DNA of 64,000 nt, taken from positions 744,001 through 808,000 of the forward strand of contig NZ_CP027482.1 of the NCBI RefSeq assembly GCF_003443875.1, written 5' to 3'. A program made the translations under genes and the position numbers. This document shows positions 35,595-43,738 of the stretch, piece by piece. Under the pieces are notes generated by a model, which saw only the letters and a list, made by a program, of their open reading frames with translations, ran no database searches and was not told where the DNA came from. This stretch comes from Aeromicrobium sp. A1-2 (lineage in GTDB: Bacteria; Actinomycetota; Actinomycetes; Propionibacteriales; Nocardioidaceae). Numbering within the stretch: the first letter of the stretch is position 1; each line of letters begins with the position of its first letter.

Positions 35595-37310
35595 GTGGCC
35601 AGCGATCACGCTTCGGCCGAGCTCCTTGGTGCGATGAGCAAGCTCCTGATCGGCGTGCGCGACGTCGCCCTGCGCCTCGAGGTCGACGACGTCGACACTG
35701 CGCGGACCACTCAGGCCAAGCTCGTCGACCAACTGTCGGACTACGTCCTTCCGCGTCTCGTGCAGCTCGACGCGCCGCTGCTGACCGTCGTCGGTGGATC
35801 GACCGGCGCCGGCAAGTCCACATTGGTCAACTCGCTCGTGGGGGAGCGCGTCACCGAGTCGGGTGTCCTGCGACCGACGACGCGTTCGCCGGTTCTCGTC
35901 TACCACCCCGATGACGCCGAGTGGTTCCTGCCCGATCGGATCCTGCCCGATCTGCCGCGCACCGACGTGCCGACCAACGACACGTACGCCCTCCGTCTCG
36001 CCTCGTCCGACAAGGTCCCGCGCGGTCTGGCGATCCTGGATGCGCCCGATGTCGATTCGATCGACAAGGGCAACCGCGATCTGGCCGCTCAGCTCCTCGC
36101 CGCCGCCGACCTGTGGCTGTTCGTCACATCCGCTGCCCGCTACGCCGATCAGGTCCCGTGGGACTACCTGCGGCAGGCGTCCGAGCGCAGCACCTCGGTC
36201 GCGGTGGTCCTCGACCGAACGAGCGCCGAGGCCGTCGTCGAGGTGCGGGGTCACCTCGCTCGGATGATGACCTCACGTGGCCTTTCGGATTCCCCGCTGT
36301 TCACGGTCCCTGAGTCAGGCGTCGACGCCGACGGGTTGCTGCCGAGCGAGTCCGTCTCTCCGATTGTGGTGTGGCTGCACGAGCTCGCCGCCGACCCGGC
36401 GGCTCGACAGATGGTCGTCGGTCGCACGCTGGACGGGGCTGTCCGCCACGTCGTGCTGCGGGCCCACGACGTCGCCGATGCGATGGACACCCAGATCGCG
36501 GCGGCCGAGGTGCTCCACGGGGAGGTCGAAACGATCTTCCGCAAGGCGCTCGACACGTTTGCGACGCAGAGCGCCGACGGCACGATCCTGCGCGGTGAGG
36601 TGCTCGCCCGGTGGCAGGAATTCGTCGGCACCGGCGAGCTGTTGCGCTCGGTCGAGGAGAAGGTCAGCCGCATCCGCGACCGGTTCGTCGACGGCGTGAC
36701 CGGCAAACGTACCCGTTCGACCGAGGTCGTCGAGGCGATCGAGTCCGGTCTCCAGATGCTGCTGGTCGAGCACGCCGAGGCAGCCGCCGAAGCGGGTTCG
36801 CGGGCCTGGGCGAGTGTTCCGGCCGGTCGCACGCTGCTGGCTGCCAACCGCGGGATCGATCGGGCGTCGCGCGACTTCCGCGTGCGGGCCGAACGCATGG
36901 TCCACGACTGGCGTCAGTCGGTCCTGGAACTTGTGCGGGTCGAGGGCGCCGACAAGCGGATGACTGCGAGGTTCCTGGCCTTTGGCGTCAACGGCATCGG
37001 TGTCGCGCTGATGGTCGTGGTGTTCTCACGCAATGGCGAGGGCAAGGAGGCCGGCGGCACCGCAGCACTGGCCCACAAGCTTTTGGATGCAATCTTCGGC
37101 GAGGAGGTCGTGATCTCGCTGGCCGACCGTGCCCAGGCCGATCTGGAGGCGCGCGCCGCTGGACTGTTCCAGAGCGAGATCCAGCGCTTCCTCGACCTGG
37201 TCGAGAGTCCTCAGACGATCAAGGCCAATCAGGATGTCCTCCGCGAGTCTGCACGTCAGGCCGAATACGCTCGGCACTCCGACTTCCTGAACGGAGAGCC
37301 GACGCCATGA
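35595..37310 (+). CDS. Dynamin-like GTPase (first of pair)
   Basis: The 571-residue protein has an N-terminal large GTPase domain. The P-loop is VVGGSTGAGKSTLVNSLVGE (about residues 66-85), the G2 region LRPTTRSPVLV, the G3-like LDAPDVDSIDKGNRD, and VLDRTSAEAV could serve as G4. A long helical stalk follows, and a hydrophobic segment (about 450-475, FLAFGVNGIGVALMVVVF) is likely a membrane insertion. It resembles the bacterial dynamin/YfjP-type proteins annotated as GTPase or wrongly as ABC transporter in actinobacteria. In Streptomyces paired dynamins act at sporulation septa. GTG 35595 has GAAAGGAG before it. It overlaps the second GTPase by four bases. Confidence 0.82.
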   Translation: MASDHASAELLGAMSKLLIGVRDVALRLEVDDVDTARTTQAKLVDQLSDYVLPRLVQLDAPLLTVVGGSTGAGKSTLVNSLVGERVTESGVLRPTTRSPVLVYHPDDAEWFLPDRILPDLPRTDVPTNDTYALRLASSDKVPRGLAILDAPDVDSIDKGNRDLAAQLLAAADLWLFVTSAARYADQVPWDYLRQASERSTSVAVVLDRTSAEAVVEVRGHLARMMTSRGLSDSPLFTVPESGVDADGLLPSESVSPIVVWLHELAADPAARQMVVGRTLDGAVRHVVLRAHDVADAMDTQIAAAEVLHGEVETIFRKALDTFATQSADGTILRGEVLARWQEFVGTGELLRSVEEKVSRIRDRFVDGVTGKRTRSTEVVEAIESGLQMLLVEHAEAAAEAGSRAWASVPAGRTLLAANRGIDRASRDFRVRAERMVHDWRQSVLELVRVEGADKRMTARFLAFGVNGIGVALMVVVFSRNGEGKEAGGTAALAHKLLDAIFGEEVVISLADRAQADLEARAAGLFQSEIQRFLDLVESPQTIKANQDVLRESARQAEYARHSDFLNGEPTP

Positions 37311-38956
37311 CTTCCCCGACCGTCGCCGCCGAACCAGTGTTCAGCGGTGGGCGCAACGACGTCGCTGCACGCCTGGACGGGCTGACCAAGGCCGTCGAGG
37401 CAAGCCAAGGACGAATCGCGCCCGAGGTGCTCGCTCCGGCCGCAACGTTGTCGGACCGGGCCGCTGAGCGGCTCAAGCTCTCCGGCGAGCACACGATCGT
37501 GGCGCTGGCCGGTGCGACGGGTTCGGGCAAGTCGTCGCTGTTCAACTCGCTGACCGATCTCGAGCTCGCCGGCGTCGGTGTCCGACGACCGACGACCTCG
37601 TGGGCCCTGGCCTGCGCGTGGGGTCCGGACGGAGCACAGGGCCTGCTGGAGTGGATGGGCATACCGGCGCGCCACCAGGTGTCCCGCATGAGCATGCTTG
37701 ACCACTCCGCCGAGGACACCAAACTCGACGGTCTGGTGCTGCTCGATCTGCCGGACCACGACTCGACCGAGGTCTCACACCACCTCGAGATGGATCGACT
37801 GGTCACCTACGCCGATCTTCTCGTGTGGGTCCTGGATCCGCAGAAGTACGCCGATGCCGCGATCCACGACCGCTACATCCGGCCCATGGCGTCCTATGCC
37901 GACGTCACGCTCGTCGTGCTCAACCAGATCGACCGCATCCCGTTCGAGGAGCGCGAACGCGCACTCGCCGACGTCAAGCGGATCCTCTCCGACGAGGGCC
38001 TCCCCGATGTCGCGGTGATCGGTGTGTCCGCGACGCGCGGTGACGGCGTCGAAGACCTCAAGCGTGAGATGGCCTCCCGCATCCGGGCGAAGTCGTCGGC
38101 GAAGTCCAGGCTCGGATCCGACATCGCGTCTGCGGCCCAGGCGCTCGTCGAGGCCGGCGGGTCGTCGCAGGCTCCCGGACTCGCCCCGGCGGACCGTGAG
38201 GCCCTCGACACGGCCCTCGTGGACGGCGCCGGTGTGCCGCAGATCGTCGACGCCATCGCGGCGTCGACCCGACGCCGGGCAGCACAACACACTGACTGGC
38301 CGGTGGTGCGGTGGATGGGCCGCTTCCGCGACGACCCGCTCAAGGAGCTCGGACTCGACGAGGACCTCTCGATGTCCTCGCTGGCCCGCGTCGCCGTGCC
38401 CGAGGCCGGCAACGTGCAGCGCGCCAATGCCGAGCTGGCGATCCGCGATGCCGCCGAGAAGGCTTCGGTGGGTCTGTCGCGTCCATGGCGGGACGCGATC
38501 CGCGACGTGTCGAGCCCCCCAGGTGACGACATCATCGACGCACTGGACCGCGCCATCCACGAGACCAGCCTCGGTGCGACCCGTCCGGCTGTGTGGTGGC
38601 GCATCGTCCAGGCAGTCCAGATTCTGCTGTTCGCCGCCATGGTGGTCGGTGTGGGCTGGCTCGCGCTGCAGGGAATTGCCGCGCTCGCCTCGTTCGACCT
38701 GCCCGATCTCGGCGAGGTGTCCGGTGCTCCGGTGGCCGCCGTGGTGGCAGGGGGATCGCTCGCGGCTGGCATCGTGCTGGCCATCGTGTCGCGGCTGGCT
38801 TCCCGCGTCGGCGGACGCAGGAAGGCTATGCGTGCCGACAGTCAGCTCCGTGCGGCCATCGACGCGGTCACGACCGAGCGGGTCATCGTGCCGATCCAGG
38901 CCGAGCTCGATGCCTATGCGGCGTACCGCATCGGCGTCCTCGCAGCCCTGGGCTGA
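37307..38956 (+). CDS. Dynamin-like GTPase (second of pair)
   Basis: The 549-residue protein has the P-loop VALAGATGSGKSSLFNSL (about residues 64-81), switch region VRRPTTSWAL, G3 LLDLPDHDS, and G4 NQID in VVLNQIDRIPF, a complete GTPase core. A helical middle region follows, and two hydrophobic spans lie near 430-450 and 466-488, so it can sit in the membrane. The ATG overlaps the stop of the first GTPase, indicating coupled synthesis and probably a heteromeric complex. The tandem pair is conserved in many actinobacteria; roles in division or membrane repair are proposed only by analogy with DynA/DynB. Confidence 0.82.
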   Translation: MTSPTVAAEPVFSGGRNDVAARLDGLTKAVEASQGRIAPEVLAPAATLSDRAAERLKLSGEHTIVALAGATGSGKSSLFNSLTDLELAGVGVRRPTTSWALACAWGPDGAQGLLEWMGIPARHQVSRMSMLDHSAEDTKLDGLVLLDLPDHDSTEVSHHLEMDRLVTYADLLVWVLDPQKYADAAIHDRYIRPMASYADVTLVVLNQIDRIPFEERERALADVKRILSDEGLPDVAVIGVSATRGDGVEDLKREMASRIRAKSSAKSRLGSDIASAAQALVEAGGSSQAPGLAPADREALDTALVDGAGVPQIVDAIAASTRRRAAQHTDWPVVRWMGRFRDDPLKELGLDEDLSMSSLARVAVPEAGNVQRANAELAIRDAAEKASVGLSRPWRDAIRDVSSPPGDDIIDALDRAIHETSLGATRPAVWWRIVQAVQILLFAAMVVGVGWLALQGIAALASFDLPDLGEVSGAPVAAVVAGGSLAAGIVLAIVSRLASRVGGRRKAMRADSQLRAAIDAVTTERVIVPIQAELDAYAAYRIGVLAALG

Positions 38957-39008
38957 CCTCATCGGGCCACGGAGCCACCACGGTTCGTCGTTCAGGGGTC
39001 CGGCTCGA

Positions 39009-39014
39009 TAGGCT
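39009..39014 (+). promoter_or_regulatory. -10 element TAGGCT, leaderless start of ettA
   Basis: TAGGCT ends seven bases before the ATG at 39022, and no ribosome site is visible, which implies a leaderless transcript. Confidence 0.55.
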
Positions 39015-39021
39015 GGGTCAT

Positions 39022-40704
39022 ATGGCTGACTACGTCTTCACACTCCGCAACGTCCGCATGAAGCTCGGCGAGAAGCTCGTCCTCGACGACGTCACGCTTT
39101 CGTTCCTGCATGGCGCCAAGATCGGCGTCGTCGGCCCCAACGGCACCGGCAAGTCCACGCTGTTCAAGATCATGGCCGACATGGTGCAGCCCAACAACGG
39201 CGACGCGATCAAGGACCCCGACGCCACGGTCGGCATCCTGCTGCAGGAGCCGCCGCTGACCGAGGGCCGCACGGTCCTGCAGAACGTCGAAGAGGCCGTC
39301 AGCGAGATCAAGGGAAAGATCGACCGGTTCAACCAGATCAGCGAGGAGCTCGCTGATCCGGACGCCGACTACGACACGCTGCTGCCCGAGATGGGCGAGC
39401 TGCAGACCGATCTGGACCACGCCAACGCGTGGGACCTGGACGCCCGGCTCGCCCAGGCCATGGACGCGCTGCGCTGCCCGCCGCCGGACGAGCTGGTCGA
39501 CCACCTCTCCGGTGGTGAGCGTCGCCGCGTCGCGCTCTGCAAGCTGCTGCTCGAGCAGCCCGACCTCCTGCTGCTCGACGAGCCCACCAACCACCTGGAT
39601 GCCGAGAGCGTCCTGTGGCTCGAGCAGCATCTCGCGAGCTATCCCGGCGCCGTCCTGGCGATCACCCACGATCGTTACTTCCTCGACAACGTCGCCGAGT
39701 GGATCCTCGAGCTGGACCGCGGCAAGACCCACCCCTACGAGGGCAACTACTCGACCTACCTCGAGACCAAGCAGGCCCGTCTCATCGTCGAGGGCAAGAA
39801 GGACGCCAAGCGCGCCAAGATCCTCGCCAAGGAGCTCGAGTGGGTTCGGTCCAACGCCAAGGCGCGCCAGGTCAAGAACCAGGCGCGTCTAGGTCGCTAC
39901 GAGGAGATGGCGGCTGAGGCCGAGCGCGGACGCAAGCTCGACTTCGAGGAGATCAACATCCCGGCGGGTCCACGCCTGGGCGACGTCGTGCTCAACGCCA
40001 AGGAGCTGCACAAGAGCTTCGGTGACCGTGAACTCTTCGACGGCCTGACCTTCGACCTGCCCCGTGCCGGCATCGTCGGTGTCGTGGGCCCCAACGGCGT
40101 CGGCAAGTCGACCCTGTTCCGGATGATCGTGGGGGAGGAGAAGCCCGACAGCGGTTCGCTCGACGTCGGCCAGACCGTCAAGATCTCGTACGTCGACCAG
40201 GGTCGTGGCGGTATCGACGACAGCCTCAACATCTGGCAGCTGGTCTCCGGCGAGCTCGACTTCATCAAGGTCGCCAACTACGAGGTGCCGAGCCGCGCGT
40301 ACGTCGCCTCGTTCGGCTTCAAGGGCCCCGACCAGCAGAAGCAGGTCAAGGTGCTCTCCGGTGGTGAGCGCAACCGCCTCAACCTGGCGCTGACCCTCAA
40401 GATGGGCGGCAACCTGCTGCTGCTGGATGAGCCGACCAACGACCTGGACGTCGAGACCTTGCAGTCCCTCGAGGATGCCCTGCTGGACTTCCCCGGCTGC
40501 GCCGTGGTGGTCTCGCACGACCGGTGGTTCCTCGACCGCGTCGCGACGCACATTCTGGCGTGGGAAGGCAATGCCGACACCCCGGCCCGGTGGTTCTGGT
40601 TCGAGGGCAACTTCGCCGACTACGAGATCAGCAAGGTCGAGCGCCTGGGCGAAGAGGCCGCACGGCCGCACAGCGTGACGTACCGCAAGCTGACCCGCGA
40701 CTGA
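39022..40704 (+). CDS. ettA: Energy-dependent translational throttle protein EttA (ABC-F)
   Basis: The 560-residue protein is a soluble twin ABC ATPase of the ABC-F class. It has two P-loops (GPNGTGKST and GPNGVGKST), two signatures (LSGGERRRVAL, LSGGERNRLNL) and Walker B motifs LLLLDEPTNHLD and LLLLDEPTNDLD. The interdomain P-site tRNA-interaction linker is rich in charge (KKDAKRAKILAKELEWVR). EttA binds the ribosomal E-site and gates the first peptide bond according to ATP/ADP. The start is ATG 39022, seven bases after TAGGCT and without a ribosome site. The length is the standard 555-560. Confidence 0.95.
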   Translation: MADYVFTLRNVRMKLGEKLVLDDVTLSFLHGAKIGVVGPNGTGKSTLFKIMADMVQPNNGDAIKDPDATVGILLQEPPLTEGRTVLQNVEEAVSEIKGKIDRFNQISEELADPDADYDTLLPEMGELQTDLDHANAWDLDARLAQAMDALRCPPPDELVDHLSGGERRRVALCKLLLEQPDLLLLDEPTNHLDAESVLWLEQHLASYPGAVLAITHDRYFLDNVAEWILELDRGKTHPYEGNYSTYLETKQARLIVEGKKDAKRAKILAKELEWVRSNAKARQVKNQARLGRYEEMAAEAERGRKLDFEEINIPAGPRLGDVVLNAKELHKSFGDRELFDGLTFDLPRAGIVGVVGPNGVGKSTLFRMIVGEEKPDSGSLDVGQTVKISYVDQGRGGIDDSLNIWQLVSGELDFIKVANYEVPSRAYVASFGFKGPDQQKQVKVLSGGERNRLNLALTLKMGGNLLLLDEPTNDLDVETLQSLEDALLDFPGCAVVVSHDRWFLDRVATHILAWEGNADTPARWFWFEGNFADYEISKVERLGEEAARPHSVTYRKLTRD

Positions 40705-40737
40705 GCAGGGCCACGCGCGAGGCGACGGGACCCGGGG

Positions 40738-41211
40738 TCAGAAGCCCTTGCCGTTGAGCTTTTCGACAACCTGCTGCATGACGCGACCCAGGGCGGCGAA
40801 GTCCTCGGCCCCAGCGGTGTCGAGCAGGTAGTCGTTGACTCCCTGCACGTGGGTGTGGGCCGCCGCCTCGAGGGTGCTGAGGCCGTGGTCGGTCAGGACT
40901 GCCGACACGCCGCGTCCGTCGTCAGAGCACTGGCCACGGACGACGATGTCCTCGCGCTCGAGGCGCGCGATCGTGTGGGTCACGCGGCTGCGCGAGTGGC
41001 CGACTGCATCGGCCAGCTCAGCCATCCGGATCGAGCGGCCCGGCGCCTCGGACAACCGTACGAGGATCTCGTACTCCGGCATCGACAGGCCGTGTGCGGT
41101 GCGGAGATCACGATCGAGGCGGTCCATCAGCGCGGTGGTGCCGCCGAGGAACGAGCGCCAGACCCCCTGCTGCTCCGCGGTCAGCCATGGCGTGGCGGTC
41201 GTCGTTTCCAT
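40738..41211 (-). CDS. MarR-family transcriptional regulator
   Basis: The 157-residue protein has the MarR winged helix (about residues 45-110) with YEILVRLSEAPGRSIRMAEL and SRSRVTHTIARLEREDIV, and the wing DGRGVSAVLTDHG. It starts at ATG 41211, six bases after TAGGGT (41223-41218), indicating a leaderless message. It is divergent from the YceI gene, and the interval holds a perfect 14-bp palindrome (41241-41254) and a second, imperfect inverted repeat (41274-41287). It probably represses itself and YceI. A similar site at the pirin promoter suggests a wider regulon. No cysteine in the redox position of OhrR is seen; the signal is unknown. Confidence 0.88.
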   Translation of the reverse strand: METTTATPWLTAEQQGVWRSFLGGTTALMDRLDRDLRTAHGLSMPEYEILVRLSEAPGRSIRMAELADAVGHSRSRVTHTIARLEREDIVVRGQCSDDGRGVSAVLTDHGLSTLEAAAHTHVQGVNDYLLDTAGAEDFAALGRVMQQVVEKLNGKGF

Positions 41212-41217
41212 GTGGTC

Positions 41218-41287
41218 ACCCTACTCCGTCGAGGCATTTGATTGAACGTTCAATCGTGTGTACAGTGTATCTAGTTGAAGGATCAAC
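41218..41287. promoter_or_regulatory. MarR/YceI divergent control region with two palindromes
   Basis: For YceI, TTGATT (41238-41243) and TACAGT (41261-41266) have a 17-base spacer, which contains ATTGAACGTTCAAT (41241-41254), a perfect 14-bp palindrome. A second inverted repeat, GTTGAAGGATCAAC (41274-41287), lies downstream. For the MarR gene, TAGGGT (41223-41218) is six bases from the ATG. The arrangement is that of a repressor binding over both promoters. Confidence 0.75.
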
Positions 41288-41309
41288 GACAAAGCCACTA
41301 GGAGTACTC

Positions 41310-41858
41310 ATGACCACAGCTACCGCAGTCACCACCGGCACCTGGACACTGGACCCGACGCACACCGAGATCGGCTTCACGGTCCGCCACCTGATCGGCA
41401 AGGTTCGTGGCAAGTTCACCGGCTTCGAGGGCGCTGTCGTCACGGCCGAGGACCTGAGCGCGTCATCGGTCACGGTCGAGGTCGACCTCAGCACGATCGA
41501 CACCGGCACTGCCGGCCGCGACGAGCACCTGCGCTCGGCGGACTTCTTCGGCGTCGAGAGCAGCCCCACCATGACCTTCGTCTCGACCGGCGTGGTGCAG
41601 AAGAGCGCCACCGACTTCGTCGTGACCGGCGACCTGACGATCCGCGGCATCTCCAAGTCGGTCGAGCTCGCGACCGAGTTCCTCGGTGAGGGGGGCGACC
41701 CGTGGGGTGGCACCCGGGTCGGTGTCGAGGCCACGACCCAGATCAGCCGCAAGGAGTTCGGCATCGACTTCAACATGCCCGTCGAGGGCTCCGACAAGCT
41801 CATGATCGGCGACAAGATCTCGATCCACATCAACGCCGAGGCTGTGCTCCAGGCCTGA
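41310..41858 (+). CDS. YceI-family lipocalin-like protein (cytoplasmic)
   Basis: The 182-residue protein matches the YceI family: WTLDPTHTEIGFTVRHLIGKVRG, VDLSTIDTGTAGRDEHLRSA, FFGVESSPTMTFVS and ISRKEFGIDFNMPVE (cited in part). The fold is a beta-barrel that binds isoprenoids such as polyprenyl quinones in other bacteria. There is no signal peptide, so this member is cytoplasmic, as in many actinobacteria. The ATG at 41310 has AGGAG six bases upstream. It is paired divergently with a MarR regulator. Its role is unproven; isoprenoid quinone or stress-related lipid binding is possible. Confidence 0.9.
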   Translation: MTTATAVTTGTWTLDPTHTEIGFTVRHLIGKVRGKFTGFEGAVVTAEDLSASSVTVEVDLSTIDTGTAGRDEHLRSADFFGVESSPTMTFVSTGVVQKSATDFVVTGDLTIRGISKSVELATEFLGEGGDPWGGTRVGVEATTQISRKEFGIDFNMPVEGSDKLMIGDKISIHINAEAVLQA

Positions 41859-41879
41859 TCCGGCCTGCAGGTCGGACGG

Positions 41880-42461
41880 CTAGCGGCTGTTGGGCCGGGT
41901 CATCCTCACCGCGAGATCTGCGTGCAGGGTTGCCAGCTCAGGACCCGACCGGGAGCCGCCCGGCTCGAACCAACGCACCAGATCGACGCCCAGGGACAGC
42001 AGCGAGAACGCGGTCCCCGGAACGTCATCAACATCCAGGACTCCCTGGTCGACGCCGTCGGCCAGGGCGTCCTGCATGGCCTTCTCGATGCTTCGGCGGT
42101 ACCCCGCGACATCGGTCCGGTGATCGGCGGTCAGCGCGTGGTACTCGTACTGCACGATGCGTCCGACCCGACTGTTGTCGGCGTGCCAGAGGCTGAACTC
42201 GTAGACCATCGTGCGGAGTCGCTCGATCGGGTCGGCGCTCGACGCGGCGGCAGTGGTGATGACGTCCAGGGCCTTGCGGTGCCCGTTGAGGCTCACCGTG
42301 AACAGCAGGCTCTCCTTGGAGTCGTGATGGACATAGACCGCCGCGGGGCTCATGCCCGCCCGTGAGGCGATGTCTCGGGTCGTGGTCCCGGCGAAGCCCT
42401 TCTCGGCGAACGCCTCGACCGCGGCGTTGATGAGTCGTTCGCGTGCCGTGATCGTGGTCAT
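41880..42461 (-). CDS. TetR-family regulator of acyl-CoA genes
   Basis: The 193-residue protein has a TetR helix-turn-helix at residues 8-55, with AVEAFAEKGFAGTTTRDIAS and MSPAAVYVHHDSKESLL. The C-terminal ligand domain resembles acyl-CoA-responsive regulators. ATG 42461 has a perfect ribosome site, AAGGAGGT, before it. It is divergent from an acyl-CoA dehydrogenase gene, with the 16-bp palindrome CTAAGCAAGCGCTTAG between them (42506-42521). The same sequence, in opposite orientation, is found at 58314 upstream of an SDR/phosphotransferase pair, so this regulator likely controls both sites. Confidence 0.88.
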   Translation of the reverse strand: MTTITARERLINAAVEAFAEKGFAGTTTRDIASRAGMSPAAVYVHHDSKESLLFTVSLNGHRKALDVITTAAASSADPIERLRTMVYEFSLWHADNSRVGRIVQYEYHALTADHRTDVAGYRRSIEKAMQDALADGVDQGVLDVDDVPGTAFSLLSLGVDLVRWFEPGGSRSGPELATLHADLAVRMTRPNSR

Positions 42462-42505
42462 GTCGGGACCTCCTTCGGTTGACAGCATGGCGGAGTGATT
42501 GCATG

Positions 42506-42521
42506 CTAAGCAAGCGCTTAG
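42506..42521. promoter_or_regulatory. TetR operator palindrome, copy 1
   Basis: CTAAGC-AAGC-GCTTAG is a perfect inverted repeat of 6-bp arms (42506-42511, 42516-42521), located between the TetR gene and the acyl-CoA dehydrogenase. An exact reverse-complement copy lies at 58314-58329. Confidence 0.82.
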
Positions 42522-42561
42522 CGTGTTTGACCTCCAGAGCCGCACCATCGAAGGCAGAGCA

Positions 42562-43707
42562 TTGCAGCGATCGATCTTCCACGAGGACCACGAAGCATTC
42601 CGCGCATCGTGCGCCGCGTTCCTCGCCAAGCACGTGGAACCGCATCTTGAGATGTACCTGGAGGACAAGGCGCTCCCGCGCGACTTCTGGCTGACCGCGG
42701 GCGCCGAGGGGTATCTCGCGCTGGAGATCCCCGAGGCCTTCGGAGGCGCCGAGGCCGGCGACTTCCGGTTCAATGCGGTGTGGGCCGAAGAGCTCAGCAA
42801 GCTCAACGCCGCGCTCGCGTCCTGCGCGGCGATCCACTCCGACATCGCCGTGCCCTACATCGTGGACCTGGGCACCGACGAGCAGAAGCAGCGCTGGCTG
42901 CCCGGCTGTGCAGCGGGCGAGATCGTCACCGCGATCGGCATGACCGAGCCCGGCGGCGGCTCGGACCTGGCGGCGCTGCGGACCACTGCGGTCCGCGACG
43001 GCGACGCGTGGGTCATCAACGGCTCCAAGACCTTCATCACCAACGGCTTCTCGGCGGATCTGATCCTCACTGCGGTCCGCACATCGCCGGAGAAGGGGGC
43101 CAAGGGCATCACGCTGTTCGGCATCGAGGCGACCGATGCGGGATTCAGCCGCGGCCGCAAGCTCGACAAGGTCGGGCAGTCCGAGGCCGACACCTCTGAG
43201 CTGATCTTCGAGAACGTGCGCCTCGGCGACGACCGGATCATCGGTGAGCAGGACCGTGGCTTCATCTACATGATGGAGCGACTCCCGCAGGAGCGACTGA
43301 CGTGCGCGGTGTCGAACGTCGCGCATGCCAAGCAGATCCTCGCCGAGACGATCCAGTACGCGCACGACCGGCAGGCGTTCAAGCAGTCGATCGGCAGCCT
43401 GCAGCACAACAAGTTCCTGCTCGCCGAGCTGGTGACCAAGATCGACGTCGCCGAGGCGTACGTCGACCAGGTCGTGCTGGCCCACACGCAGGGCAACGCG
43501 ACCGCGACCGACGCCGCCAAGGCGAAGTGGTGGTCCTCGGAGATCCAGAACGATGTGCTCGACCACTGCGTGCAGCTGCACGGCGGATATGGCTTCATGA
43601 ACGAGTACCGTGTCGCCCGCGCCTGGCGCGACGCTAGGGTCAGCAAGATCTGGGCTGGATCCAACGAGATCATGAAAGAGCTCATCGGTCGCGACCTCGG
43701 ATTCTGA
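42562..43707 (+). CDS. Acyl-CoA dehydrogenase, long-chain/isovaleryl type
   Basis: The 381-residue protein has the family fold: FHEDHEAFRASCAAFLAKHV at the N-terminus, IGMTEPGGGSDLAALRTTAV for FAD/substrate binding, then HGGYGFMNEYRVARAWRDAR. The catalytic glutamate seems to lie in LPQERLTCAV, as in long-chain and isovaleryl enzymes, because the position used by medium-chain enzymes (YEGT) reads WAGS. TTG 42562 is the preferred start: GAAGG is upstream, and family similarity begins there. A GTG at 42523 would lie next to the operator, and a TTG at 42499 would lie before it. It is the first gene of a three-gene beta-oxidation cluster. Confidence 0.85.
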   Translation: MQRSIFHEDHEAFRASCAAFLAKHVEPHLEMYLEDKALPRDFWLTAGAEGYLALEIPEAFGGAEAGDFRFNAVWAEELSKLNAALASCAAIHSDIAVPYIVDLGTDEQKQRWLPGCAAGEIVTAIGMTEPGGGSDLAALRTTAVRDGDAWVINGSKTFITNGFSADLILTAVRTSPEKGAKGITLFGIEATDAGFSRGRKLDKVGQSEADTSELIFENVRLGDDRIIGEQDRGFIYMMERLPQERLTCAVSNVAHAKQILAETIQYAHDRQAFKQSIGSLQHNKFLLAELVTKIDVAEAYVDQVVLAHTQGNATATDAAKAKWWSSEIQNDVLDHCVQLHGGYGFMNEYRVARAWRDARVSKIWAGSNEIMKELIGRDLGF

Positions 43708-43738
43708 GGCCGGACCACCCCACCAGGAAGGCAACGAA

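Noticed and set aside
36611..37306. Long N-terminal extension of the second GTPase
   Set aside because: The extension overlaps the first GTPase in another frame and has no similarity. ATG 37307 gives the normal stop-start overlap.
42499..42561. Upstream starts for the acyl-CoA dehydrogenase (TTG 42499, GTG 42523)
   Set aside because: The first lies before the operator palindrome and the second is two bases after it. Family similarity begins at 42562. GTG 42523 cannot be fully excluded if the message is leaderless.
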